NCBI GenBank assembly: GCA_020719045.1
Contig: DYQY01000004.1
Location: 62,001 to 126,000 of the forward strand
Direction of reading: 5' to 3'
Source of the DNA: Candidatus Termititenax sp.
Lineage (GTDB): Bacteria; Margulisbacteria; Riflemargulisbacteria; GWF2-35-9; DYQY01
DNA: 64,000 nt
Below are positions 25,524 to 34,846 of the stretch, in pieces. Under the pieces are notes generated by a model that saw only the letters and a list, made by a program, of their open reading frames with translations, made no database searches and was not told where the DNA came from. A program made the translations under genes and the position numbers. Positions within the stretch are counted from its first letter, which is position 1, and each line of letters starts with the position of its first letter.

Positions 25524-27199
25524 GCGGCTAATTGTAATTCTTCTTGGTGAACACGTGGCTCTATTTTCATTCTTTCTGAAAGAATCTTAGACAAAATTGC
25601 AATGTTTGCTTTTAACTTAGAGATCTCTTGATTTAATGAATCAGACTGAAGATTATTTGTCTTTGAATAAACATCACAAATATTTGTTAAATCAACAACA
25701 AGTTTATTTATTTTGTCATTTGGTACACTTGTTACAAAACCTATATTTCCAATCGTTTGACTAATTATGGTGTTTATATTTGCTATTGCTAATTGCTTTA
25801 ATACATCAAAATCTGCTATTTCTTTATCAATCATAGATATCAATATTTTAATTCTTGATAACACCTTCTCATCTCTTTCTTTAATAACATCACTCATTGC
25901 TTTCTTATCTAAATCATTCATATTACTTTCTTCAATTATTTTTAATTCAATATTCCTTTGTTTAGATATTCTCGAATGTGCTACAAATAGCCCACCTCTA
26001 TGGGTTGATAGCTCTGCTCTGATATCATTAACTTGCCTTAATGAATGTATAAGCTCAATTAAAAAAGCCTCTTTCCTCTCCCCAAAATCATCACCTCTTG
26101 ATCTAATTACATTACTAATTCTATCCTTATTAGCGATTGTATCTTTAACTAAAAACATAAAAACTTCAGCAAATTCACTGGAATCATTTGTAAAATCAAC
26201 GCCTGAAAGCTCTGATAAAGTCTTTCTTTCATCTTCTTCTTCCTCTTTCGATATATCCTTGCCTGAAATAACTCTATCAATTATTCCTTCCAATATTACT
26301 AACATATCTTTTTTGCGATCCAATAAAACCAATTGATTACTAAAAAATGATTTATCTATTCCATTATTAATTAATCCCCTAAGATAAATTTCTCTACTGC
26401 TTATTACATCTAACTCAGTATGGATTGATCTCTTTGTTTCGATTGCTGTTGAGTGGTTAATACTCATTGTATTAGTATTAATATCTAAAAAAGACTTTAT
26501 TAATGATAATGACTCCCTAATTTGACCAATTACAGCATCATACTTAGAATTAATCTGTTTAATCATATCTGCTTTATCCTTATCTAATAACACATCATTT
26601 TCCATTACTATACTAAGACTTTTTTGTCTTAATTCTTCCAGTAAAGGTATTCTATCTGATAAACGTTTTGCAAAAGATGTAGCCTCTTTTCTTACTGAAC
26701 TAGCATCTTTTGTAGAAGAAATCAACCTCGTAACTCTTTCACTTATTACCGTCCTTGACATCGTAATAGCTGCTTCATTCAAAAAAGAAACTTTTTCATC
26801 TAATTTAACAGTATCCTTAGTTAATCCTTCTTCACTGTGAGCTAAACAGACTTTAGGCTCATTAAAAGTAAGATTATTTTCTATTGCGTCTAAAATACCA
26901 ATTTTTCTAAGTGCACTTCTTACAATATCAGAAGAACAACTCGTCAATATCACTATATTGGAATCCAAACGTTTGATTTCTTTCTTAACTAGTCCTAAAT
27001 GTGCTTCCATTTCACTAATTACATTTGCATTAGAGTCACTAACTTCATTAATTAGAACATTAATACGCTCTGCTAATACTGCTTCTTCTTCTCTTAGAAT
27101 AGATAAATAAACAAAATGTTTATTTATCATATAAAAATTAGTATTGGCTAAAATAGATAATTCAAATTTTGTCTTAATTGCTACTAGTTTATACTGCAT
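25520..27199 (-). CDS. Large orphan alpha-helical protein (559 aa)
   Basis: I do not recognise this protein. It has no signal peptide or membrane helix and is almost entirely predicted helix by composition (Ile, Leu, Ser, Glu, Lys, Asp; very few Pro or Gly), with long stretches of coiled-coil-like spacing. The frame starts at a TTG (27205), but AAGGAG is correctly spaced for the ATG at 27199. It ends 4 bp inside the convergent smpB end. It follows three small orphan genes on the same strand; a sequence ATTAAGTTACGATAA lies just upstream and may be its own promoter. Structural, secreted-effector or cytoskeletal roles are all possible. Confidence 0.7.
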   Translation of the reverse strand: MQYKLVAIKTKFELSILANTNFYMINKHFVYLSILREEEAVLAERINVLINEVSDSNANVISEMEAHLGLVKKEIKRLDSNIVILTSCSSDIVRSALRKIGILDAIENNLTFNEPKVCLAHSEEGLTKDTVKLDEKVSFLNEAAITMSRTVISERVTRLISSTKDASSVRKEATSFAKRLSDRIPLLEELRQKSLSIVMENDVLLDKDKADMIKQINSKYDAVIGQIRESLSLIKSFLDINTNTMSINHSTAIETKRSIHTELDVISSREIYLRGLINNGIDKSFFSNQLVLLDRKKDMLVILEGIIDRVISGKDISKEEEEDERKTLSELSGVDFTNDSSEFAEVFMFLVKDTIANKDRISNVIRSRGDDFGERKEAFLIELIHSLRQVNDIRAELSTHRGGLFVAHSRISKQRNIELKIIEESNMNDLDKKAMSDVIKERDEKVLSRIKILISMIDKEIADFDVLKQLAIANINTIISQTIGNIGFVTSVPNDKINKLVVDLTNICDVYSKTNNLQSDSLNQEISKLKANIAILSKILSERMKIEPRVHQEELQLAA

Positions 27200-27273
27200 C
27201 GCCAACTCCTTGAATTTAAGCTTTCATAAAAGTTATCGTAACTTAATCTGAAAAGTAGCAACAATTTTAAATA

Positions 27274-27447
27274 CTATACATCGTCTTTTTCTGGTTTATA
27301 TTTAGTAATCCTTAATGAGTCCACAATATCAAGCAATCGCTTCTCTACTGCATCAAGTTTTGTATGCTTCGTTGTTTTTGGTAATTCCTTCATCTTAATT
27401 TGTTCATTTATATAAGAATAAAAATTTCCATCATTACTATTCAACAT
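27274..27447 (-). CDS. Orphan 57-aa protein
   Basis: Small frame M-L-N-S-N-D-G-N-F-Y ... K-P-E-K-D-D-V. An AGGAG site 7 nt before the ATG and an 11-bp overlap with the gene ending at 27437 make it very likely real. It is charged, soluble and helical in its second half (residues 29-45). No family recognised. It belongs to the orphan operon 28169-25520. Confidence 0.6.
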   Translation of the reverse strand: MLNSNDGNFYSYINEQIKMKELPKTTKHTKLDAVEKRLLDIVDSLRITKYKPEKDDV

Positions 27448-27748
27448 TTTCTTCTCCTAACCTTAACTTTCTAAATAATTGTCTAATTTTTCTTTCAGCT
27501 GCCAATATATCATAAGTATCTTCAGCAATTTCACTAAAGTCTTCCAGTATTTCTACGGTGTCTTTCTTTCTTCTTTTAATTTCAGTGTTTGTGCTACTCA
27601 TTGCAGATTCAACAGGAATACCTGATAAATGGTTATGCAATACTTTTTGAAAGTTACTACCAGCAATTAATTGTTCATTCTTAACAACTTGATTTTGCTT
27701 ATTGATGTTATTTAAATTTGCTTCAAATCTTTCGGAGAAAACCTGCAT
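27437..27748 (-). CDS. Orphan 103-aa protein
   Basis: Starts M-Q-V-F-S-E-R-F-E-A-N-L; an Asn/Gln-rich N-terminal half is followed by a basic patch (K-R-R-K-K, about 70-74) and an acidic-basic helix ending R-K-L-R-L-G-E-E-N-V-E. AAGGAG before the ATG supports it. No transmembrane helix. The F-Q-K-V-L stretch faintly recalls small flagellar or secretion accessory proteins, but the resemblance is too weak to name. Confidence 0.6.
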   Translation of the reverse strand: MQVFSERFEANLNNINKQNQVVKNEQLIAGSNFQKVLHNHLSGIPVESAMSSTNTEIKRRKKDTVEILEDFSEIAEDTYDILAAERKIRQLFRKLRLGEENVE

Positions 27749-27846
27749 ATATACTCCTTACACAACACTTTATGTATTAATATATGCCCAATATTTATAT
27801 ACTTAAACATTAATTAGAAAAAATAAATATCATCTGTGAAAGAATG

Positions 27847-27869
27847 AAAAACTTCTACAAAAATAGAAG
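27847..27869 (-). terminator. Intrinsic terminator after the 104-aa orphan gene
   Basis: On the minus strand CTTCTA, a TTTTTG loop, TAGAAG, then TTTTT. The left arm includes the last two sense codons of the gene and the right arm begins with its TAG stop. It would separate the 104-aa gene from the 103-aa gene downstream. Confidence 0.65.
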
Positions 27870-28169
27870 CGCTTTTAGTGTATCAACTACAACCGGATCT
27901 TGAGACAAATCTATTGAATGGTTCTCTAGTATACTATTAAACACCTCTTTAACAATAGGATTATCCTCTACATTCTGATCAAAACCAAAAGGGTCAGAAG
28001 AATAACCAATAAGGAGATCATCATCACAACAAGAAGCTGATTCTACATTCATATTCGTATCATATATATTATTTTGAAATGATAATGATATCTCATCTAT
28101 AATGTCTTTTTCATTATTAGCGACACTTAAATTCATGCCCTGCGTATTTGTTATGTTAATGTCTGACAT
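27855..28169 (-). CDS. Orphan acidic 104-aa protein
   Basis: Starts M-S-D-I-N-I-T-N-T-Q-G-M-N-L. The composition is strongly acidic and Asn/Asp-rich, with a C-C-D-D-D motif near residue 47. No signal peptide or membrane helix. An AAGGAG site precedes the ATG. Its end is folded into a terminator. It is divergent from the 46-aa gene at 28361 across about 190 bp of very AT-rich DNA. No family recognised. Confidence 0.6.
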   Translation of the reverse strand: MSDINITNTQGMNLSVANNEKDIIDEISLSFQNNIYDTNMNVESASCCDDDLLIGYSSDPFGFDQNVEDNPIVKEVFNSILENHSIDLSQDPVVVDTLKALLFL

Positions 28170-28360
28170 ATACTCTCCTTATACTTGTCCAAAAAACAAA
28201 GAAAAACAATTTTCATCTATTTTATTATATATAACGTTTTAACAAACCATAAACTTGTACCTATATTTCTTAATATAAATAAAATAATCTAAAATAAAAT
28301 GTTTAACTTGATATTTTTCGGGCATAACAATAAACAAGATAAATGACAGGGGGGATTAGG

Positions 28361-28501
28361 ATGAAAGAATCAAAAACAGAAAGGTTTGACTATTTAATGA
28401 ACAGCTTATTAAATGAGGACGCTGAGGTTAAAATGGAACTATCAAAAGAAGAAGAAGACTTCTTTTCAAGTATAGATTTAACTGAAGTGCTATTTATCTA
28501 A
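28361..28501 (+). CDS. Orphan 46-aa acidic protein
   Basis: Small frame M-K-E-S-K-T-E-R-F-D-Y ... T-E-V-L-F-I, too short for most gene finders. A GGGGGG run 6 nt before the ATG is a strong binding site. It is acidic and probably one or two helices (run of E at about 31-33). It ends 7 bp before the convergent purB stop. It is the only rightward gene of the orphan island and is divergent from the four-gene leftward group, a layout often seen for a small regulator; that role is a guess. Confidence 0.5.
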   Translation: MKESKTERFDYLMNSLLNEDAEVKMELSKEEEDFFSSIDLTEVLFI

Positions 28502-28508
28502 TTATAAA

Positions 28509-29801
28509 CTAAGAAAAAACACGTTTAAAAATCATATCTACATTCTTTTTGTAGATATTAAGATCAAAAACGTCATCGATTTCTTGCTCAGTTAAATTAT
28601 TAGTTACTTTGCTATCAACTTTGATAACATCTCGAAACTTCAAACCATTGTCCCTCGCCTTCATGGCATTTGCTTGAACAATTTGATATGCATCTTCTCT
28701 AGTAATCCCCTTATTCACCATAGTTAATAGTAATCGCTGAGAACATACTACTCCACCTAACAAGTCTAAATTCTTAGCTAAACTGTCCTCGTGTACTACC
28801 AAGTTCTCTAATACTGATTTAAGTGTAACAAGCATATGATCCATCAGCATGGTACTATCAGGGAAAATTATTCTCTCTGTTGAAGAATGCGAAATATCGC
28901 GCTCATGCCATAAACAAATATTTTCCATACTAACTAACATATTTCCACGAATAACTCTTGCAAGACCTGTTAACTTCTCGCAGGTAATTGGATTACGCTT
29001 ATGTGGCATCGCAGAACTACCCTTTTGGCCTTTTTTGAAACCTTCTTCCAGTTCATTGAACTCTGTCTTCTGTGAAGCACGAATCTCGGTTGCAATTTTT
29101 TCTATTGTTCCAGCCATCACAGCTAAAACAGACATAAACATGGCATGCCTATCTCTCTGAATTATTTGAGTAGAAATATTTACCTGTTTAAGTCCTAGCT
29201 TCTTACAAACATATTCCTCAACATAAGGATCTATATTGGAATAATTTCCAACAGCCCCAGAAATCTGACCAACAGCAACTTCCTTAATTGCTGACTCAAA
29301 TCTTCTAATATTCCTTCCAAACTCATCATACCAAAGAGCAAACTTTAAACCCAATGTCATTGGTTCAGCATGTACACCATGAGTTCTGCCCATCATCATA
29401 GAATCCTTATATTTATAAGCTAAGTCCTTTAATACAGGCAGTAGCTCCTTCATGTCCTGCAATATTATTTCAGCAGATTGTTTGATTAACACAGAAAATG
29501 CAGTATCAACTACATCAGAAGAAGTTAGTCCAAGATGTACATATCTTGATTCAGGACCAATATATTCAGCAACACAGGTAGTAAATGCAATTACATCGTG
29601 ATTTGTAATCAGCTCTATCTCATTAATTCTCTCAACATTAATATCAGCCTTTTTTTTAATAATCTTTAAAGCTTCAGTTGGTATATTTCCTAATTTGTTA
29701 TGAGCCTCACATGCAACTATCTCTACATCCAACCAAACTCTGAACTTATTTTCAAGAGACCAAATATCCTGCATAATTTTTCTCGAATATCTTTCAATCA
29801 T
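28509..29801 (-). CDS. purB: Adenylosuccinate lyase
   Basis: Cleaves SAICAR and adenylosuccinate in purine synthesis. The fumarase/aspartase signature G-S-S-A-M-P-H-K-R-N-P is at about 265, and the catalytic His regions appear in T-S-S-D-V-V-D-T and G-R-T-H-G-V-H-A. The 430-aa length matches the Bacillus-type enzyme. AAGGAG precedes the ATG. It lies 20 nt downstream of ispG in the argS-ispG-purB group. Confidence 0.97.
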   Translation of the reverse strand: MIERYSRKIMQDIWSLENKFRVWLDVEIVACEAHNKLGNIPTEALKIIKKKADINVERINEIELITNHDVIAFTTCVAEYIGPESRYVHLGLTSSDVVDTAFSVLIKQSAEIILQDMKELLPVLKDLAYKYKDSMMMGRTHGVHAEPMTLGLKFALWYDEFGRNIRRFESAIKEVAVGQISGAVGNYSNIDPYVEEYVCKKLGLKQVNISTQIIQRDRHAMFMSVLAVMAGTIEKIATEIRASQKTEFNELEEGFKKGQKGSSAMPHKRNPITCEKLTGLARVIRGNMLVSMENICLWHERDISHSSTERIIFPDSTMLMDHMLVTLKSVLENLVVHEDSLAKNLDLLGGVVCSQRLLLTMVNKGITREDAYQIVQANAMKARDNGLKFRDVIKVDSKVTNNLTEQEIDDVFDLNIYKKNVDMIFKRVFS

Positions 29802-29821
29802 CTTTATCTCCTTCTATTCTT

Positions 29822-30862
29822 CTATAGTTTATCTGACTTAATTAGCTTCATCAACTCATCTACTAATGAATCGAATGGAACTGTCTTTATTTTATTTCCT
29901 CTTTCAAAAATCATACCTGCCTCTTTTGTACCACAAATACCATAATCAGCATCCTCAGCTTCGCCTGGACCATTAACAATACAGCCCATAACCGCAACTT
30001 TCAAATGTCTTTTAACATCTTTGACTCGCTTATCAACTTCTGTTACAAGCTTCTCTAAGTCTATCTCAGTTCTACCACAAGTTGGACAAGAAATAATCTC
30101 AACTCCCTCTTTAAGTAGTCCTAAAGAACGCAAAAGAACTTTAACTGGTTTAATCTCTTTTACTGGCTCACCGGTCAATGACATTCTTACAGTATCACCT
30201 AACCCGTCTACCAGTAATGCTCCGATTCCAGCTGATGATTTAATAAGCCCTGCCTCACCAAACCCAGATTCAGTAATACCAATATGTAGTGAATAATTAT
30301 ATTTCTTAGCAAAAAGCCTATTCATTTTAACAGTTGAAATAATGTCGGAAGATTTTAAAGATATAACAAGTTCTTGAAAATCTCTACTCTCGAAAAAGGA
30401 AATATACTCTTCTAAAACTTTCAAGGATAAACTTACCTTATCGTCGCTCTTACCAATAGAACCGTGGTTAACTCCTATCCTTATTGGAACAGAATACTCT
30501 TTAGCCTTAGTTATTATCTCTGTAAGCTTATCTTCCCCACCCATATTCCCAGGGTTAATCCTAATCTTAGCTATACCTGACTCAATCGCTCCAATAGCTA
30601 ACTTATAGTCAAAATGGATATCAGCAACAAGTGGAACCGGACTTGCCTTTACAATATCTGAAACGCAGTCAAGTGAACGCTTATCTGGAACAGCAATTCT
30701 AACTATTTCCGCTCCGGCTTTCTGCAGGTCTTTTATTTGATTAATTGTCTTAGCGACATCATAGGTAAAAGTATTAGTCATTGATTGAATAACTACCTTA
30801 TTCTGTCCACCTATTTGAACGTTACCTACTTTAACTGCTTTTGTATTTTCTCGTATAAACAT
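29822..30862 (-). CDS. ispG: 4-hydroxy-3-methylbut-2-enyl diphosphate synthase (flavodoxin/ferredoxin)
   Basis: 4Fe-4S enzyme of the MEP isoprenoid pathway. Motifs: V-V-I-Q-S-M-T-N-T near the start, the Cys pair in S-C-P-T-C-G-R-T near 262, and G-C-I-V-N-G-P-G-E near 300 carrying the third Cys. The 346-aa length is the short bacterial type. A GTG at 30865 is in frame, but the ATG at 30862, overlapping the argS stop in TGATG, is the likely start. Use of the MEP pathway is thereby shown. Confidence 0.97.
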   Translation of the reverse strand: MFIRENTKAVKVGNVQIGGQNKVVIQSMTNTFTYDVAKTINQIKDLQKAGAEIVRIAVPDKRSLDCVSDIVKASPVPLVADIHFDYKLAIGAIESGIAKIRINPGNMGGEDKLTEIITKAKEYSVPIRIGVNHGSIGKSDDKVSLSLKVLEEYISFFESRDFQELVISLKSSDIISTVKMNRLFAKKYNYSLHIGITESGFGEAGLIKSSAGIGALLVDGLGDTVRMSLTGEPVKEIKPVKVLLRSLGLLKEGVEIISCPTCGRTEIDLEKLVTEVDKRVKDVKRHLKVAVMGCIVNGPGEAEDADYGICGTKEAGMIFERGNKIKTVPFDSLVDELMKLIKSDKL

Positions 30863-32406
30863 CACATTTTCTCTGGAGCACTTACTCCTAATAAATCCAA
30901 ACCTGTAGCTAATACTTTCTTTATTGCAGAAATTATAGCTAGTCTATTTGCTGATAATTTTTTGTCATCTGAAATCACTTTGCATTGATGATAAAAAGAA
31001 TGAAACATATTTGCTAATTCCATTAAATACGTTGCAATTCGATGTGGTTCTCTGTTTTGGACAGCAATCATTAGCTCATCCTCAAAATGGACAAGATATC
31101 TCATTAAACTATGTTCTATCTCTTCTACTACGATATCTTCATCAAGTTCTGCCTTAATTTGAGATGTATTCAAAATACTACAAATCCTAGCATGCGCATA
31201 TTGAACATAAAAAACTGGATTATCTGATGTCTGCTTCTTTGCTAACTCTAAATCAAAATCAAGGGCTGTATCTGCTTGCTTAGAAACCAAAAAGAACCTA
31301 CCAGCGTCACAACCGATGTCTTCTATTACTTCTTCAAGTGTAATCATTTCACCTGTTCTCTTACTCATTCTTACTTCTTCGCCATTTCTAAAAAGCGAAA
31401 CAAGCTGACCAAGCAAAACTTCCAGCTCGACCTTGTCACCAAACAAAGAAAATAAGGCTGCTTTAACGCGTTTAATGTACCCATGATGGTCTGCGCCCCA
31501 TATATTAATTAAATGATTGTATCCCCTATCCACTTTATTCTTATGATATGCGATATCAGCAGCAAAATAAGTATAACTACCATCTGCTTTAATAAGTACC
31601 CTATCTTTATCATCGCCAAAGTCAGTTGAACGAAAAAATAATGCACCCTCTTGCTCATAAGTAAGTCCTTTTTCTTTCATCACAGAAACAGCTGAATTAA
31701 CAAAACCATTCTCGTGAAGTTCTTTCTTTTCACTAAACCATCTATCGAAAGTAACCTTAAATTTCCTCAAAATATCTGTCTGTTGCAGAAGAACAGCTTG
31801 GATTGGATCGGCTTCTTTTACTAAGTCCTTAACATATTCACCAGCATACCCATCCTCAGGTAATGGCAGATTGTTTCTTCTTGCTTCAATCGATAGTAGC
31901 AAATTTGCTATCTGATTACCTGCATCATTAATATAAAACTCAGTATCCACATCATAACCAACGTGCACCAAAATCCTTTTTAAGGTATCACCCATTGCAG
32001 CCCAACGACCATGTCCAATATGCAAAGGTCCTGTTGGATTTGCAGAAACATACTCTAAAAGGACTTTTTTATTACTTTCAACTAACTTTAAACTAAACCC
32101 ATCATTACCAATATATTCAAAACAATAATTTGATTTTAGTTTAAAATTAATAAACCCTCTTAAGGCAAATATCTCGAAGGCTCCACTCATTTTCTCTTCG
32201 AAAATCTTTACTATTTCAGGAGTTATCTGATCAGCAATAATCATTGGGGACAATTTCAGTGTTGCTGATAACTTAAAAGAGATATTTGTAGCATAATCTG
32301 CAATTTTCTTATCTTTAGGTATTTCAACTATCCATCCAGTTGCTTCATAACCTTTTTGGACAATATACTCGCTAATTACTGCCTGAATTCTATCTATTAT
32401 TCTCAA
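30862..32406 (-). CDS. argS: Arginyl-tRNA synthetase
   Basis: Class I synthetase. The HIGH motif is in N-P-T-G-P-L-H-I-G-H-G-R (about 123-134) and the KMSKS-like motif in R-M-S-K-R-T-G (about 347), with the DALR anticodon-binding domain at the C-terminus (Y-A-H-A-R-I onward). At 514 aa it is at the short end of the family (usually 550-590). It starts at TTG with AAGGAG at good spacing; no ATG alternative exists near the N-terminus. Confidence 0.96.
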   Translation of the reverse strand: MRIIDRIQAVISEYIVQKGYEATGWIVEIPKDKKIADYATNISFKLSATLKLSPMIIADQITPEIVKIFEEKMSGAFEIFALRGFINFKLKSNYCFEYIGNDGFSLKLVESNKKVLLEYVSANPTGPLHIGHGRWAAMGDTLKRILVHVGYDVDTEFYINDAGNQIANLLLSIEARRNNLPLPEDGYAGEYVKDLVKEADPIQAVLLQQTDILRKFKVTFDRWFSEKKELHENGFVNSAVSVMKEKGLTYEQEGALFFRSTDFGDDKDRVLIKADGSYTYFAADIAYHKNKVDRGYNHLINIWGADHHGYIKRVKAALFSLFGDKVELEVLLGQLVSLFRNGEEVRMSKRTGEMITLEEVIEDIGCDAGRFFLVSKQADTALDFDLELAKKQTSDNPVFYVQYAHARICSILNTSQIKAELDEDIVVEEIEHSLMRYLVHFEDELMIAVQNREPHRIATYLMELANMFHSFYHQCKVISDDKKLSANRLAIISAIKKVLATGLDLLGVSAPEKM

Positions 32407-32427
32407 AGTTACTCCTTATTAAATAAA

Positions 32428-33711
32428 TTATTTTGGACTTAGACTATGTATATCATCAAAACTATGAGACGAAAAGTCAACAGATTTTTTCTCTATTGTA
32501 ATAACAGGAGACGCAACGACCTCTGATTGTTTGATTATATTTCCTTCTTTAATACAATCAAAACTTTCACGAAGCTTATACAAATAAGCTAATAAATTGC
32601 CTCTTGTAAGACCTACCTCTGGGTTAACCATACTTGCATCAATAACCCCTAAATTCGCAAGTTTATTTGCATGCACATAAAACAAATCTCTTTTAGATAA
32701 ATCCACAAAATCATATTCAATCATCTTCTTATTACTAGTAACTATCTTGCTAATTACAGTTAGAGCCTCTCGCCTACTAATAATATTTTCAGGAATAAAC
32801 TTTTCTTGTGATTGAATTAATCCTTTAGAATGAAAGGAAAATAAATACTTTCTAAGTTCTGAATCAGAAATATTTGAAAAAAAATCAGCCTTTGTTACAA
32901 CTTTATCTTCCAAAAATTCTTCAGTCTTTGGATAATCTGCAACGCTTAAAAGCCTACCCCATTTATCCTGTAATACAACATCCAAATCATAAAAAGCATA
33001 CTTTCTTACTATCCTTATGCTATGTGTCTTCTTCCCTGAATACTTTCCATCCAATGTAATTATGAAATCATTAATACCATATTTGGGAATATCTAAAGAT
33101 TTAATAAACATACCATCAGAACGCAAGGATATCTCATCTCCGCCGAAATACACTTTACCATTATCTAAATAATAGCCCTTCACAGTAATATTCTTCCTTG
33201 TAGTCTCTAGCTCACCTTTAGGATAAACCATACTAAACAATTCAGCTTCACTTGAATCAACACCAAGGTCAAACCCATAAGTCAAGCCAACCATTATTCC
33301 CTGGGCCTGCTTAACATAAGGAGAAAAAGCACCTAAACTGTAGCTAAGCTGAAGATACGGAGCAACTTTATCACCCACAGCCTCTATGCCGACCTCTAAG
33401 TCAGATAAATCAATCCGAAAAACCATTCCAGCATAAAGAGACTGCTTAGTATAATTTGCCAACACATCACTAACTCCAAAAATATAGGCTGATGATAATA
33501 AATCCTGATACTTATAATTAAAGCCTATTCCTATAGAATAACCATTTGCCCCACCCAACAATAAATCAGTAGAAAAAGAATTAAGACCATCTAGATACAA
33601 ATGTCTAGCAAATCCTACTGAAAAAAAATCATCAGAATTACACACCTTTGCAGAATAATCAAAAGCAAAAATTACCGAAATAAATAAAAAGAATAAAACA
33701 ATATTTTTCAT
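32428..33711 (-). CDS. SLH-domain-like, porin-type envelope protein
   Basis: A signal peptide (about 1-17) is followed by a region of alternating beta strands (about 22-145, e.g. Y-S-I-G-I-G-F-N-Y-K-Y) like a small beta-barrel. A beta-sandwich-like stretch follows (about 165-235), then two degenerate SLH-type repeats (about 270-400) with I-S-R-R-E-A-L-T-V and L-T-R-G-N-L-L-A-Y. SLH domains in diderms tie the outer membrane to peptidoglycan. A perfect extended -10 (TGCTATAAT) 8 nt before the ATG, with no binding site, suggests a leaderless transcript. It precedes argS by only 21 nt. The SLH call is by pattern and not certain. Confidence 0.65.
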   Translation of the reverse strand: MKNIVLFFLFISVIFAFDYSAKVCNSDDFFSVGFARHLYLDGLNSFSTDLLLGGANGYSIGIGFNYKYQDLLSSAYIFGVSDVLANYTKQSLYAGMVFRIDLSDLEVGIEAVGDKVAPYLQLSYSLGAFSPYVKQAQGIMVGLTYGFDLGVDSSEAELFSMVYPKGELETTRKNITVKGYYLDNGKVYFGGDEISLRSDGMFIKSLDIPKYGINDFIITLDGKYSGKKTHSIRIVRKYAFYDLDVVLQDKWGRLLSVADYPKTEEFLEDKVVTKADFFSNISDSELRKYLFSFHSKGLIQSQEKFIPENIISRREALTVISKIVTSNKKMIEYDFVDLSKRDLFYVHANKLANLGVIDASMVNPEVGLTRGNLLAYLYKLRESFDCIKEGNIIKQSEVVASPVITIEKKSVDFSSHSFDDIHSLSPK

Positions 33712-33719
33712 GTCGAATA

Positions 33720-33728
33720 ATTATAGCA
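33720..33728 (-). promoter_or_regulatory. Extended -10 promoter of the SLH protein
   Basis: The minus strand reads TGCTATAAT, a perfect TGnTATAAT, ending 8 nt before the ATG at 33711. The leader would be 1-2 nt. No ribosome binding site lies between. Confidence 0.65.
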
Positions 33729-33754
33729 ATAAAGAGAAATTGAAAAAATGATAA

Positions 33755-34846
33755 TTATTTAAAAATATCAAAGCCTTTATCAAATAACTTCTTTGCGTCT
33801 TCAACCAATGTGACCTTACCATTAACCCCACCTTTGGTCTTGCTACCAAGCAAAACAACTAATAGTCGCTTACCATTACGTTTTGCTGTTGCAACTATAT
33901 TAAAACCTGACATAGATAAAAAACCAGTTTTAAGGCCATCTGCTCCATCATATTTTCCAACCAGAATATTTGTATTATTTCTTGTAGTAGTTTTATATCT
34001 ATACTTTCTACCTTCAACTAAATTATCTTTTAGTGGATAGGTAAAAGAAGTCATAGAATGAACTTCCTTAAGCAACTTACTATTCTGGTTAATATACAAA
34101 TTACAAAAATCAGCAAATTGCCTAGCGGTTATTCTATTAAACCCACTCATGCCAGATGGTTCTTCAACATGAAGCTGATTAAAACCATACTTAGATAACA
34201 AATCATTAATCGTTCTAGCATAGTTATCTTTTCCGCCAAATAGTTTATTAACAAACAGATACGCTGCGTCGTTTGCTGAAACAATTGCTAAGCCTTGGAT
34301 TAACTGTCTATATGTTACTCTTTGACCTTGCTCTAAATGCATTGTAGTAGCATCTACTGGCATATTTCCAAGCCACTCTTCTTTTTCTATATCTACGTAC
34401 TCGTCTAAATCTATCTCGCCACGATCAACCTTCTGCATAACTAAATACAACAAAAAAACTTTAGACAATGAAGCAGCTGTCCAATATCTGTCCGCGTTCT
34501 TTTCATACAAAACTTCACCAGAATCACAATCAATCATAATGGCAATATCTGTCTTTATCTTGGTTTTGACTTTTCGCAAACCAGAAAAGTTTCCTTCAGC
34601 ACTGTCATCAAAATGAGACATTACATTCTTTTTATCAGGAACTTCTTTTACAACAGCTTCTTGTTCTGGGAAATTTGGTATATGTTCAAGAAAAACAGTA
34701 ATCTGATTATCACAAGTTGAGACTTGAACACTTAGACTAACAGAAACATTGCTAGTTTCCACAATCGGCATTTCTGCTTCTTGAAGGATGTTAGGTGTTA
34801 TTGAAAAAGCTAAGCTAATTAATAAAAAAAATACTACTTTCTTCAA
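33755..34846 (-). CDS. dacA: D-alanyl-D-alanine carboxypeptidase (S11/PBP5 type)
   Basis: Trims the terminal D-Ala of peptidoglycan pentapeptides in the periplasm. A signal peptide (about 1-16) is followed by a 70-residue linker. The three serine-peptidase motifs are S-L-S-K (about 127), S-A-N (about 190) and K-T-G (about 308). At 363 aa it lacks the long C-terminal domain and amphipathic anchor of E. coli PBP5. It begins at a TTG overlapping the yqeY stop by 4 bp (TTGA). Confidence 0.9.
   Translation of the reverse strand: MKKVVFFLLISLAFSITPNILQEAEMPIVETSNVSVSLSVQVSTCDNQITVFLEHIPNFPEQEAVVKEVPDKKNVMSHFDDSAEGNFSGLRKVKTKIKTDIAIMIDCDSGEVLYEKNADRYWTAASLSKVFLLYLVMQKVDRGEIDLDEYVDIEKEEWLGNMPVDATTMHLEQGQRVTYRQLIQGLAIVSANDAAYLFVNKLFGGKDNYARTINDLLSKYGFNQLHVEEPSGMSGFNRITARQFADFCNLYINQNSKLLKEVHSMTSFTYPLKDNLVEGRKYRYKTTTRNNTNILVGKYDGADGLKTGFLSMSGFNIVATAKRNGKRLLVVLLGSKTKGGVNGKVTLVEDAKKLFDKGFDIFK

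Noticed and set aside
25767..26336. 189-aa frame on the plus strand
   Set aside because: Antisense to the 559-aa orphan; a low-complexity Ser/Ile/Leu shadow of a helical coding region.
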